Positions 9,178-17,177 of a stretch of 38,825 nt of DNA are shown here, piece after piece. The stretch's first letter is position 1, and each line of letters starts with the position of its first letter. The notes beneath the pieces were generated by a model that saw only the letters and a list, made by a program, of their open reading frames with translations, had not been told where the DNA came from and did not search any database. Where the stretch lies: the NCBI GenBank assembly GCA_947366895.1, contig CANBBP010000001.1, positions 347,117 to 385,941 of the forward strand, given 5' to 3'. A program made the position numbers and the translations under genes. The DNA is from an uncultured Clostridia bacterium (GTDB lineage Bacteria; Bacillota; Clostridia; Christensenellales; UBA1242).

Positions 9178-10599
9178 CTATTTTATAATAGTTATTTCTC
9201 CAATGCTATTGCCCTTTAACGTTTCGTTCCAAATTTCCTTATTTGCAAAGGCTAAATTATATATTTGATTGTTATAGTATTCTTCGCCAAACAAACACAA
9301 ATATACTTTGTATTTTCCATTATCTAAATTTAAATTAAAAGAATAATTAACATTATTATTTCCATTAAAATTTCCAACTTTTTGTGAAAAAACTATATTT
9401 TCATTTTCATCAACAAAAATAACTTTTGCTTGTTTTGATTTATTAAGATTGCCAAACCCTACATTTTCAATATTTAACTTAATAATTAGTTTATCAAATC
9501 TATTAGAATATTCAAAAACTGAATTTCTTAAAACAAACCTATATCCCATATGATTTTCAATATATGTAAATGCCGATTGACTGAAATATAAAGAATCATT
9601 TCCACAGTCACTAGTATATTTTGAATTTTTCCATTTTTCTATAACTTCATTATTCCATTTCAAATTTAAATAACTCAAATTTATTTTATTCATTTCCGGA
9701 ATACACACATCAATATTATGCAAATTACTACTTGGAACTACAACTTCTCCACCATAAGGCAAATGATTTGTTTGTTTACTTAAAAAATTAATTTCTTTAT
9801 CTCTATTAGTAAACGTACCTAAATCATCTACTGACCCTAAGTATCCATCATTATATATCCCTAACCTAAAGGCTCTGCTGGAACTACTTATTTCATAATT
9901 ATCAATTTCATTTATGGTAATATTTAAATAATCGTATATCATTTTAGGAGTTCTAACTAATACTGCTATATTATTTGTATTAAATAATATTGTTTCTATA
10001 ATGGGTGAAATATAAGTTTTATTTGCCATCTTACTTGTATGCATTTCCCCCCAAGGGCCAATTAGTCCTGTCTCTAAAGCAGTTATAGTATTTTCGTAAT
10101 TATTAATAATTGTACAAAATTGTTTAATGTGTTCTTTTATCATTTCTATATTAGGTTCAAAATTTGCATTTCCATTAAAACCAGTATCATATGCAAATCT
10201 TAATATTGCATTTTTATTATGCTGTTTTAAAAATTTCAATAATTCATCTAATCCTTGCATTGCTTTAGCAGTAAAAGGTTTATCTGAAATACTATTCACA
10301 ACTTTTGAAAAATCTCCTATATCTATTCTTAAATGATATAATTGCTGATTATCATTAATAATATTTTTATTATAAGAAATTCCTTCTTCAGATAATTTAA
10401 CATAAATAGGGCGATAAAATCCTTGGTCAGGATTATTTATTTTTTCTAAACTCTCGTTATAATTTAAATTTTGCTTATAACTTTGAAGATATTCATTTGC
10501 ATTATTATTCCAGTTTGGCACAAATATTAATATTAAAGCACCAATAACTAAAACCAAAAAAATAGCAATAAAAACAATAAACTTTTTCTTATCCTTCAT
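9178..10599 (-). CDS. Membrane-anchored DUF4874/DUF4832 family protein (glycoside-hydrolase-like barrel)
   Basis: 473 residues. A positively charged start (KDKKK) and a single hydrophobic helix at ~7-27 place the rest outside the cell. Residues ~55-200 carry the DUF4874 signature: NPDQGFYRP, then HLRIDIGDF, then AILRFAYD and ALETGLIGPWGEMH, the last a barrel strand with acidic residues. From ~205 on it matches DUF4832 (VLVRTPKM, the RLGIYNDG stretch, GEVVVPS, HMGYRFVLR) and ends in a beta-sandwich (residues ~365-470). These families are regarded as glycoside-hydrolase-like, but no substrate is established to my knowledge. It follows the giant surface protein gene on the same strand with its own terminator, so the two may act on the same cell-surface or host-glycan target; that link is inference. 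The stop is TAG. Confidence 0.85.
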   Translation of the reverse strand: MKDKKKFIVFIAIFLVLVIGALILIFVPNWNNNANEYLQSYKQNLNYNESLEKINNPDQGFYRPIYVKLSEEGISYNKNIINDNQQLYHLRIDIGDFSKVVNSISDKPFTAKAMQGLDELLKFLKQHNKNAILRFAYDTGFNGNANFEPNIEMIKEHIKQFCTIINNYENTITALETGLIGPWGEMHTSKMANKTYISPIIETILFNTNNIAVLVRTPKMIYDYLNITINEIDNYEISSSSRAFRLGIYNDGYLGSVDDLGTFTNRDKEINFLSKQTNHLPYGGEVVVPSSNLHNIDVCIPEMNKINLSYLNLKWNNEVIEKWKNSKYTSDCGNDSLYFSQSAFTYIENHMGYRFVLRNSVFEYSNRFDKLIIKLNIENVGFGNLNKSKQAKVIFVDENENIVFSQKVGNFNGNNNVNYSFNLNLDNGKYKVYLCLFGEEYYNNQIYNLAFANKEIWNETLKGNSIGEITIIK

Positions 10600-11184
10600 A
10601 AAAAATATCCTATTAAAATATATCTTATAACATTAAAAACATTTTAACAAGTTGTCTAATAAATATTAATTAAATTGTGTTCATTTATAACTTATTTAAC
10701 AACATTCTATTATTAAAGGGACTATATTTTCATGATTTACATTCAACAAATATTCATCCTGAATATATTAATTATACTCTTCCAAATGATAGAATAATAT
10801 ATCCATTTATTCCTATAATTTGTCTAAACTTATTACTGAATCGTTATTAATAATAGTTTTATCAATATCTTTTTTTTTATAAAAACATAATTTTTTAATA
10901 TTAAAAATATCTTTTATGATTTATTTTCTATATTTTTAATATTAGAAATCTTAACACTTTTTTTCAAAACTATAATTTCAACTATATATTTCCCTAGTGA
11001 TATAGAAATTAAAGGCACGCTTTTTAATTTTTGCAACAATCAACATTATATCAACAATTATATTATCATTATTTTATTTAAAACTAAAAAACAAATAAAG
11101 CAAGCCTCGCCTAGCCTTTCCTGCACAAATCGAATAATTTAAATAAGCAAAGTTATATGCTTGGTTAATTATAATAAACTATTC
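10600..11184. other. AT-rich gap with possible remnants of a decayed membrane-protein gene
   Basis: 585 bases without a convincing gene. On the plus strand from about 10695 to 10855, an open stretch reads through LYFHDLHSTN and INYTLPNDR before a stop. Further hydrophobic fragments follow in other frames to about 11080 (for example FSIFLILEIL, then TIYFPSDIEI). This looks like a membrane-protein gene broken by frameshifts and stops, but no family can be named and chance AT-rich coding is possible. It adjoins other broken genes up to the tRNA. Confidence 0.35.
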
Positions 11185-11475
11185 TTATAAGTATTTAAGC
11201 CCAAAATGGTTATAAACATCTTTAAAAAAGTTATCTTGTTCTTCTTCCGTTATATTTTCGGCTTTATTAATTATAGTTTTGTTTATCTCTGTTTTTTCAA
11301 GTGGTATTCCCCAATTTATTTTAGAACAAATATCTTTGTCTATTTCTTCTGCTTTGAAAACTTCCTGTTCTGTTAATAAATTAATTTTTGGTTGAACATA
11401 AATTAATGAAGCCATACCAAATGCATGATGTATTCTTAAATTATTTAATTTATCTTGCAGTTCATCCTTTTTCAA
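11185..11475 (-). CDS. Hypothetical small acidic protein
   Basis: A 96-residue ORF from a TTG start at 11475. The TTG is supported by AAAGGAG seven bases upstream, and no ATG fits better. It has no signal peptide or membrane helix. It is rich in E, K and I, with an N-terminal amphipathic stretch (DELQDKLNNLRIHHAFG) and an acidic C-terminal half (ENITEEEQDNFFKDVY). I do not recognise a family. It sits between stretches of decayed sequence, so it may be a surviving small gene of a former element or itself a fragment. Confidence 0.5.
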   Translation of the reverse strand: MKKDELQDKLNNLRIHHAFGMASLIYVQPKINLLTEQEVFKAEEIDKDICSKINWGIPLEKTEINKTIINKAENITEEEQDNFFKDVYNHFGLKYL

Positions 11476-11815
11476 TTTCTATCTCCTTTAAAAATAAAAT
11501 ATTTATCTACCTTTTAATATTTTTTATATTTATATTTAAATTAAATTTAATATTATATTATTTTGATAAACTAATAACATAACAGCACTATAAAAACTTT
11601 TTTCTTATAAATAAACTATATCTTCATTCTCTTTTATTAAAAAAATTAGAAGTCTTATATATGCTTCCAATTTTTAATATTAGGAACTTTCCCGTTAAGA
11701 AAATCCTTTAATATATTAAGCTATGCTTTGCTTGTCATTTTATAATCTCAATAAGCCCTTGTTTAACTACATGCATTAATACTCAACTGAAAACCTAAAT
11801 TTCATAAGTCATTAT
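11476..11815. other. Intergenic AT-rich stretch with a possible gene fragment
   Basis: 340 bases. The only coding-like signal is on the minus strand near 11660-11720, where one frame reads LKDFLNGKVPNIKNWKHI and then stops. It has no start or upstream continuation (stops immediately precede it). Probably a remnant of a lost gene; nothing else is supportable. Confidence 0.3.
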
Positions 11816-12480
11816 TTAAAATCTTTCAATTACAATATCAGCAACACATAGATTATTATTTGTTACATTTTCATAAATAACTTTAGCAACATCTATTGGA
11901 TTCATCCATTTTGCAGATTTTTCTTCTGCTACATAACTGCGATTTGTGTTCCAAAATGCAGTATTCATACCACCTGGATAAACACCAATAACTTTTATGT
12001 TTGTTCCCTTGTAAGTCGCCTTTAAACTTTCCGTGAAACCTCTTCTGCCCCATTTAGCAGCACAATATAAACTTTCGTTAATATTACCTTTAAGTGCAGC
12101 AGAAGATAAAATGTTAACTATCTTTCCACCCTTATCTTTAATCAATGGAACAGCATATGTTGTATTCAAAATCATTCATACTAGCCCCGCACTAAATACA
12201 GTATTTATTACACTTAAAGAATTTGTTTCTGGGCTTCCAAAAACACCATGAGCCGCATTATTTATTAAATAAGATATGTTAAAGTTTTTAGAGTAATTAG
12301 AATATAATTGTTTTATAAATTCTTGTTTGATATGTCGCCATATTCATAAAAAACATTATGAATTTCATCTCTTTTTGTTCTAGCAATTACTAATACATTA
12401 AATTTTTTGGAAAATAATTTTGTAATTTCTAATCCCAAGCCACTATTTCCACCAGTTATAACAACTAATTCTTTCTTCAT
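11816..12480 (-). pseudogene. Broken short-chain dehydrogenase/reductase (SDR)
   Basis: Reading the minus strand from the ATG at 12480 (GGAG upstream) gives KKELVVITGGNSGLGLEI, the TGxxxGxG NAD(P)-binding start of a classical SDR. This frame hits TAA at 12315-12313. The homology resumes in another frame around 12345 (KQEFIKQLYSNY, then LINNAAHGVFGSPE, the NNAG region), passes an in-frame TGA at 12178-12176, and continues to 11816 with IVNILSSA and the catalytic YCAAK (YxxxK). So the gene has one frameshift (about 12315-12345) and one nonsense codon, and the intact enzyme would be about 220 residues. It lies in the decay zone beside the integrase fragment. The substrate cannot be guessed. Confidence 0.85.
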
Positions 12481-12632
12481 TTTTTTATCTCCGTATTTTT
12501 AATTGTACTATATTAGAAGAGTATTGCAAACTAAAAAATACCCAACTAAACTAATAGTGTTTAGTTTGGCACAACCTAAGCTAAATTATATACTTAGCCT
12601 GTATTTTGTTCAAATAAAAAACTACTAACTAA

Positions 12633-12866
12633 GCATCCATATTTATAAAAAATTATCCATTGGCAAAAGTTAAACGAATAACAAATCATGAATTTAGACA
12701 TAGTCATGCTAGTTTAATATCAAATGCAACAAGTAATGTTCTTCTTCTCGCTAAAAGATTAGGTCATAAAGATGTTTCTATGACTTTGAATACTTATTCT
12801 CACTTATTCCCTAATTTTGACCGTGAATTAGTAGAAAAAAATCAACTCTTTACAGCCACAAAATAA
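12633..12866 (+). pseudogene. C-terminal fragment of a tyrosine recombinase (integrase)
   Basis: Open from 12633 after a stop at 12630. From about 12660 it reads KRITNHEFRHSHASLI, then LLAKRLGHKDVSMTLNTYSHLFP. This contains the second catalytic H-x-x-R, the LGH motif and the nucleophilic tyrosine of phage-type integrases. The arm-binding and core domains and the first catalytic arginine are missing, so only the last ~70 residues remain and the protein cannot work. It ends 96 bp from the 3' end of tRNA-Ser, the classic place of an integrase next to a tRNA attachment site. This is a scar of a former integrative element. Confidence 0.88.
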
Positions 12867-12928
12867 ATGAAATCTGACCAAAAATTGACCAAATTGTTAT
12901 AAAACACAAAATATAACATTTAAATATA

Positions 12929-12958
12929 AAAAATACCACAACTTATTGTGGTATTTTT
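12929..12958 (-). terminator. Intrinsic terminator of tRNA-Ser
   Basis: The stem AAAATACCACAA/TTGTGGTATTTT with a 4-nt loop and flanking A/T runs begins 4 bp after the tRNA 3' end. It would work in both directions, so it could also have served the integrase gene. Confidence 0.85.
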
Positions 12959-12961
12959 AGT

Positions 12962-13052
12962 TGGCGGAGAAGGCGAGATTCGAACTCGCGCACGCTATTA
13001 CACGCCTAATCCCTTAGCAGGGGATCCCCTTGGGCCTCTTGGGTACTTCTCC
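12962..13052 (-). tRNA. tRNA-Ser (anticodon GCU)
   Basis: The 91-nt minus-strand gene folds as a class II tRNA. The acceptor stem is GGAGAAG with CTTCTCC, followed by discriminator G and an encoded CCA. The D-stem is CCC/GGG and the anticodon stem ATCCC/GGGAT with loop CTGCTAA (anticodon GCT). A long variable arm typical of serine tRNAs comes before the T-arm GCGAG-TTCGAAT-CTCGC. It reads AGC/AGU codons. Its 3' end faces the integrase fragment, so it was probably the attachment site of a lost element. Confidence 0.95.
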
Positions 13053-13172
13053 ATTTTTATATTTAATTTATTTTTAGTTATTAACTTATTTTATAAACTA
13101 TAACTAAATTTTAATATGTTTATATTTTACTAATATGTTTATATAAACAACGCAATTTTCATTGCTATCGTG

Positions 13173-13201
13173 ATTTTATCAAAGATTTTTTATTGTGTCA
13201 A
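13173..13201 (-). promoter_or_regulatory. Promoter of tRNA-Ser
   Basis: TTGACA (13201-13196), 17 bp, TAAAAT (13178-13173) on the minus strand. The transcript would start near 13166, about 115 nt before the tRNA. The leader contains a small GCAAT-GAAA-ATTGC hairpin near 13142-13155. Confidence 0.75.
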
Positions 13202-13260
13202 TATTTTTAAGGTGTTAATTATATATTTTTTTTAATGTATTAATAAATAGATGTTTTTAT

Positions 13261-13289
13261 TTGACTGTAATTAAATTTATTTGTAAAAT
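13261..13289 (+). promoter_or_regulatory. Promoter of the FakA-like small gene
   Basis: TTGACT (13261-13266), 17 bp, TAAAAT (13284-13289). The TTG at 13261 is in frame with the gene and could be mistaken for its start, but it is the -35 box. Confidence 0.7.
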
Positions 13290-13311
13290 TAAAAAACAAA
13301 AGGAGAATAAT

Positions 13312-13593
13312 ATGGGTATTGAAATTGAAGATGAAGAAGATGAATTGAAATATAGATATGACACTCAACTTCTTATTGAAGGAAAACATTTAAACGATAA
13401 TGCTATTAGAGATTATTTTAATAACCAACTTGTTGGAAATTGTTTGCTTGTGGTTGGAGATGAAGAACTTATAAAAATTCATTATCACACAAACGAACCT
13501 TGGAAAGTCTTGGAATTTTGTTCAGGCTTAGGAGAAATATATGATATTGTTATAGAAGATATGGTTAGACAATCAAGTGGAAAACAAGGTTAA
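13312..13593 (+). CDS. Free-standing protein like the middle domain of fatty-acid kinase FakA (DAK-phosphatase-like)
   Basis: 93 residues from the ATG at 13312, preceded by AGGAG at the right distance. After an acidic start (IEIEDEEDELKY) it reads YDTQLLIEGKHLN, then NCLLVVGDEELIKIHYHTNEPWKVLEF, then GEIYDIVIEDMVRQ. This matches the region of FakA/YloV-type proteins that reads roughly YCTEF..., GDSLVVVGDE..KVHVHTN.P..VLE.., ..I.NM..Q. FakA binds ATP and phosphorylates fatty acids held by FakB, and this region lies between its kinase and C-terminal domains. Here it stands alone, without the DhaL ATP-binding domain, and has its own promoter and terminator. The H-x-H pair is kept. It may be a regulator or partner; function unknown. 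Confidence 0.75.
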   Translation: MGIEIEDEEDELKYRYDTQLLIEGKHLNDNAIRDYFNNQLVGNCLLVVGDEELIKIHYHTNEPWKVLEFCSGLGEIYDIVIEDMVRQSSGKQG

Positions 13594-13625
13594 TTATTTC
13601 CTACATAAAAAACTTAATATCACAT

Positions 13626-13660
13626 AAAAAAACTAAAAGATTTTTTCTTTTAGTTTTTTT
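13626..13660 (+). terminator. Intrinsic terminator of the FakA-like gene
   Basis: The hairpin AAAAACTAAAAGA/TCTTTTAGTTTTT with a short T-rich loop and trailing T-run sits about 35 bp after the stop codon. It is symmetric enough to act also for the minus-strand gene ending at 13735. Confidence 0.8.
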
Positions 13661-13734
13661 ATTATTATGATTTTTTATAGTTAATATTATTAAATAATAT
13701 ACTAAACACAAAATTTAAATTATTATCTTATTAT

Positions 13735-14148
13735 TTAAACTAAATTTTTTAAGATATTTTCTATACTATTAGAATATTCATTTACATAATCATCATATTT
13801 TTTAAAACTTGCTACCAATTCTTTTTCTACATTATAATCTAAATCATCACAATCTAACCCTTCAGTTACATTATTATAATGCTCTAAAGCATCACTGAAA
13901 TTATCATATAAATTTCGTGGCAAAATAGCACGTAAGTCTCTTATTATTTCTCCTAAATAATCCCCTTCTTTTGCAAGAAAAAACAAATAATAATGACTCT
14001 TACACCTTTTAGATTTAAAATATGGCCTATAAACAGCATATGTAAAATAATAAAAAAGATTACTATAAGGATAATCAAGTTTATTTTTAAAATATTTTTT
14101 ATTTAAAATTTTAAACCACTTTTCAACTTTTGGCTTTTTATTAAACAT
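13735..14148 (-). CDS. Hypothetical protein, 137 residues
   Basis: ATG at 14148 with AGGAG ten bases upstream. The protein has a lysine-rich, aromatic N-terminal half (KNKLDYPYSNLFYYF, then YAVYRPYFKSKR) and an acidic C-terminal half (EGLDCDDLDYNVEKE). It has no signal peptide or clear membrane helix. The C-terminal part, with helices and a run of acidic residues, faintly recalls DUF4375/DMP19-type proteins, but the match is too weak to assign. It appears to be a single-gene unit on the minus strand between two terminators. Confidence 0.65.
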   Translation of the reverse strand: MFNKKPKVEKWFKILNKKYFKNKLDYPYSNLFYYFTYAVYRPYFKSKRCKSHYYLFFLAKEGDYLGEIIRDLRAILPRNLYDNFSDALEHYNNVTEGLDCDDLDYNVEKELVASFKKYDDYVNEYSNSIENILKNLV

Positions 14149-14245
14149 ACCTGTTCTCCTATTAAAATTATATTTATTTATTAAAAAGTTTTTTATTTGA
14201 TTAACTTAAGGTTTTATTTATCTATATAGTATTGTTAATATTTTA

Positions 14246-14284
14246 AAAAAGGCATTTTATCAAGAAAAGATAAAATGCCTTTAT
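14246..14284 (-). terminator. Intrinsic terminator of the SHOCT-type membrane protein gene
   Basis: The stem AAAGGCATTTTATC/GATAAAATGCCTTT with a 6-nt loop and U-run on the minus strand starts about 47 bp after the stop codon. Confidence 0.88.
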
Positions 14285-14330
14285 AAATTAAAACGAATAT
14301 CAAAACGATAACTAACAAAAATTAAATTAC

Positions 14331-14933
14331 TTATTCTTTTTCTATTTCCTTTTTAACTAATTTTTCTCGTAAGGAAATAAGTTCTTTTTCAGTTATTAAA
14401 TTTTGTTCTTTTAAATCCATTAACTTTTTTAGTTGAACTTCTAAGTCGTTAGCATTTACATTATTTTCTAAAGAACCTTCATCATCTTCATTTATTGAAA
14501 TTTCTTTTTTAATTAAAAGTTGTGAATTTTTTGTCATGTCTATTACATATAACATTCCACAAGCTATAAAACATGCAAAAACTGAAACATCAAATAAATT
14601 AGGTGAACCTATAAATAATAAAAACATAACCGCAAACATTGAATTAAAAACAACATTTGTTATAAGCATTGGATATTTGTTACGATATACTTCAATACTA
14701 TCTCTTGAAAAGGATATTGCTTTTATTGAAAAAACAAGACCAACTACAGCAATTATAAAAATAACAAACACTAAAACAGCCATAAATATTCTATGTATAT
14801 TTACTCCCACTATTTGTGAAAGCAATGCAGAACCACTTAATATAAGTCCAAATAAAAGCGAACATCCTGCTGCTAAAAGACCATATAAAACAGTATCTAA
14901 TATTCCTGCTATTTTTGTTAAAACTCTCTTCAT
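14331..14933 (-). CDS. Four-helix membrane protein with a C-terminal SHOCT domain
   Basis: 200 residues from ATG 14933 (AAAGGAAA upstream). Four hydrophobic segments lie at about 10-35, 45-70, 85-107 and 110-130. A cytoplasmic acidic linker (INEDDEGSLENN) leads to a short final module, residues ~163-196: EVQLKKLMDLKEQNLITEKELISLREKL. This fits the SHOCT pattern (L..L..L...GLIT..E....K..L) found at the ends of many bacterial membrane proteins and thought to bind proteins or oligomerise. No enzyme motif is seen. Its exact role is unknown. Confidence 0.8.
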   Translation of the reverse strand: MKRVLTKIAGILDTVLYGLLAAGCSLLFGLILSGSALLSQIVGVNIHRIFMAVLVFVIFIIAVVGLVFSIKAISFSRDSIEVYRNKYPMLITNVVFNSMFAVMFLLFIGSPNLFDVSVFACFIACGMLYVIDMTKNSQLLIKKEISINEDDEGSLENNVNANDLEVQLKKLMDLKEQNLITEKELISLREKLVKKEIEKE

Positions 14934-14994
14934 AATTTTCCTTTAATTAATTATAGTGTTAATATATCATTATAGTAATTAATGTGTCAAATTA

Positions 14995-15020
14995 AAAAAT
15001 CGCATATGATAGCGATTTTT
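14995..15020 (-). terminator. Intrinsic terminator of the 240-residue hypothetical gene
   Basis: The stem AAAAATCGC/GCGATTTTT with an 8-nt loop, followed by T residues on the minus strand, lies about 35 bp after the stop codon at 15055. Confidence 0.85.
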
Positions 15021-15054
15021 GTTTTTTTAATTTATATTTAATTATATTTATATA

Positions 15055-15777
15055 CTATTGCTCTAATGACACATTATTATCTATAATTATATCAATTACA
15101 CTTGCATTAGTTTCTGCTTTTGGTTGGGTTTGATTTAAATATAAAAGATTTTCTGTAGCTTGTAATTTTAATTGTTCCATTACATCATTAAAAATACATT
15201 TATCTTCTTCTAAAAAATCTAACATGTCATCTTCAAAAGATTCTTGCGTACTATCACTTTCCTCCATTGAACCTAACATATATCCAACTACTGCCTGTTT
15301 ATATGCTTCAGTAACAACTTGTTCTCTAACATCTTGCCCTTCTTCATTAATTAGCTTACATTTTGTATAATTTGAAGGGTCAATACTAGGCATAAATCCA
15401 CTATAAGAAATAAGTTTTAATGCCCCATTATCATCAGAATACCAATTTAAAACATCAGGTTCTAAGGAAACTAAAAAATTTGCGATATGAGAACTTGTAC
15501 CTTCTAATTTTTCAAATTCTCTAATTTCACATTTTTCACCTGTATTACTGTCAATCCCTACTCTGGTAACAATATACTGATCAACAGCACCTTTATATGC
15601 AAGAACACCAAGTCCTAAATGTTCTATAGGCATCTCTACTTTAGAATCTACAAATTTAAAACTATTAATATTACCTAAACCATCCCTTATTAGATTAACA
15701 AATGATGGCACTTGTATTTTTTTATTCATTATAGCTCTTGTTAAATAAATAGATTTATCTAAACATATTTTTCTCAT
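15055..15777 (-). CDS. Hypothetical cytoplasmic protein, 240 residues
   Basis: ATG at 15777 preceded by GAGG and a 17-bp-spaced promoter. The N-terminal ~135 residues look like a compact alpha/beta domain (for example MPIEHLGLGVLAYKG, then YIVTRVGID and VSLEPDVLNWYSDDNG). From about 140 the protein is helical and acidic (MEESDSTQESFEDDMLDFLE). There is no signal peptide or membrane helix. I do not recognise a family. It is a single-gene unit with its own promoter and terminator, and the stop is TAG. Confidence 0.75.
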   Translation of the reverse strand: MRKICLDKSIYLTRAIMNKKIQVPSFVNLIRDGLGNINSFKFVDSKVEMPIEHLGLGVLAYKGAVDQYIVTRVGIDSNTGEKCEIREFEKLEGTSSHIANFLVSLEPDVLNWYSDDNGALKLISYSGFMPSIDPSNYTKCKLINEEGQDVREQVVTEAYKQAVVGYMLGSMEESDSTQESFEDDMLDFLEEDKCIFNDVMEQLKLQATENLLYLNQTQPKAETNASVIDIIIDNNVSLEQ

Positions 15778-15892
15778 TATCTACCTCATTAATTTTAACA
15801 AACTTATTGAACCTATTGATTGATATTTTTATAATTAAAAATTAAAATTATATTAAAGATATATTATTACACAAAGATTTATAAGTTGATTA

Positions 15893-15921
15893 ATTTTATT
15901 TCAAAAATCAAATAAAGTCAA
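15893..15921 (-). promoter_or_regulatory. Promoter of the 240-residue hypothetical gene
   Basis: TTGACT (15921-15916), 17 bp, TAAAAT (15898-15893) on the minus strand, about 115 nt before the ATG. Just upstream a small imperfect hairpin (CAATCTTA/TAGGATTG, about 15924-15948) has no U-run and no clear role. Confidence 0.7.
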
Positions 15922-16044
15922 TACAATCTTATTTTTTTGTAGGATTGCACATAAAAATAAAGTAATCAAAATAATTTAACAAACAATGTTTTTAACTATT
16001 ATAGAAAAATATTTATAAAAACTTTGTAATATTTAAAGAAAATA

Positions 16045-16079
16045 AAAAACCCCTAAGACTAATATCTTAAAGGTTTTTT
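16045..16079 (-). terminator. Intrinsic terminator of the YjzC-like gene
   Basis: The minus-strand hairpin AAAAAACCTTTAAGA/TCTTAGGGGTTTTTT has a short loop, G-U wobbles and a U-tail. It begins 41 bp after the stop codon. Confidence 0.85.
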
Positions 16080-16119
16080 ATAATAGTGCTATATGCACTA
16101 AAATTTTGAGAACTAAATA

Positions 16120-16278
16120 TTAGTCCTCTTTTGTGTAATAACTTCCTGAATGTTGAGTTGCAGGAAATCTTTGACCTTTAGTTAGGTAGCAACTGCCACC
16201 ATTATGGCCTTGTGCATCATAGGCAACATAGTTACCATCTTCTGGTGCTACTTCGCCTGGTTTCCAAGATTTACTCAT
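16120..16278 (-). CDS. YjzC-like small protein
   Basis: A 52-residue gene on the minus strand from ATG 16278, with a strong GGGAGG eight bases upstream, a TAA stop and a terminator beyond. The protein reads SKSWKPGEVAPEDGNYVAYD, then LTKGQRFPATQHSG. This follows the YjzC pattern of Bacillus (KPG..AP..G.Y......G, then L..G..FP.T). YjzC proteins are conserved small soluble proteins of unknown function in Firmicutes. The single cysteine and the G/H-rich centre are not typical catalytic sites. It is divergent from the P-loop kinase gene, with about 140 bp between them for both promoters. Confidence 0.82.
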   Translation of the reverse strand: MSKSWKPGEVAPEDGNYVAYDAQGHNGGSCYLTKGQRFPATQHSGSYYTKED

Positions 16279-16421
16279 ATTAAAACCTCCCTGTTAATAG
16301 TGTTTGTTGATTTATGTTTTTCTATTCAAACTAAAAAAATATTTTTAAAACCTCTAAAATTTTTGTTGTAAAATTTTATTAAATTAGTTAAACTTAAAAA
16401 AACTTAAAAGGAATTTTACTT

Positions 16422-16988
16422 ATGACTAAAAACAATATAATAGTAGCAGTTGTCGGACTTTGTGGTGCAGGCAAAACAGAAGCAACCCAAATATTTATAG
16501 ATAACAACTTTGAAAGAGTATATTTTGGAGATATAACTTTTGAAGAAATGAAAAAAAGAAATATGGAAATTAATCCTGAAAACGAGAGAAAAATTCGTGA
16601 AGAAATAAGAAGAGAAAGCAATAACGATATGGCAATTTATGCTAAAAAAAGTGAGCCTAAGATAAAAGCACTTTTTGATAATGGGAAAAATGTTATTGTT
16701 GAAAGTATGTATTCCTGGAGTGAATATAAATTTTTAAAGGACATTTATAAAGAACATTTTAAAATACTTGCTATTGTTACTGATAGAGATTTAAGAGCAA
16801 GCAGGCTTAAAAATAGAAGTTTTCGTCCTTTAACTGATGAACAGGTTAAAACAAGGGATTACACTGAAATTGAAAATATAGAAAAAGCAGGTCCTATTGC
16901 AATTGCAGACCATTTTATTGTTAATAATTCAGGCATAGAGGACTTACAAAAAGAAGTTAATGACTATATTTCTGAACTATTAAAATAA
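16422..16988 (+). CDS. P-loop nucleotide kinase-like protein (dephospho-CoA/adenylate kinase-like AAA_18 type)
   Basis: 188 residues; ATG 16422 follows AAAGGAA. Residues 8-20 are VAVVGLCGAGKTE, a Walker A P-loop, here followed by E and not the usual S/T pair. A helical region after it has several arginines (KIREEIRRES), then NVIVESMYSW fits a Walker-B/substrate strand. Near the end, VTDRDLRASRLKNRSFRPLT supplies lid-like arginines and DHFIVNNSG the last strand typical of dephospho-CoA kinase and related kinases. It is too divergent to be called CoaE, and its substrate is unknown. It stands upstream of the DUF1846 gene on the same strand, with a likely terminator between them. Confidence 0.8.
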   Translation: MTKNNIIVAVVGLCGAGKTEATQIFIDNNFERVYFGDITFEEMKKRNMEINPENERKIREEIRRESNNDMAIYAKKSEPKIKALFDNGKNVIVESMYSWSEYKFLKDIYKEHFKILAIVTDRDLRASRLKNRSFRPLTDEQVKTRDYTEIENIEKAGPIAIADHFIVNNSGIEDLQKEVNDYISELLK

Positions 16989-17010
16989 AATATTTCACAA
17001 TTTACTAATA

Positions 17011-17056
17011 AAAAATCAGTCTAAATTAGTATACAACACAATATGACTGATTTTTA
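17011..17056 (+). terminator. Probable terminator after the P-loop kinase gene
   Basis: The stem AAAAATCAGTC/GACTGATTTTT has an unusually long loop of about 23 nt and is followed by TATTTTT. The stem is good but the loop lowers certainty. Confidence 0.65.
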
Positions 17057-17177
17057 TTTTTGTTATTATTTTAATTAATATAACAATACTTTTTTATAAT
17101 TATTTTTTATTACCTTTAAAAATAATTAGATAAATTAAAATTGTTAATAATTTTACTTAAATTAAAAGGAAAAAATT

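Noticed and set aside
12176..12178. TGA in the SDR read as a sense codon (recoding)
   Set aside because: The same gene also has a frameshift and lies among other broken genes, so ordinary decay explains it.
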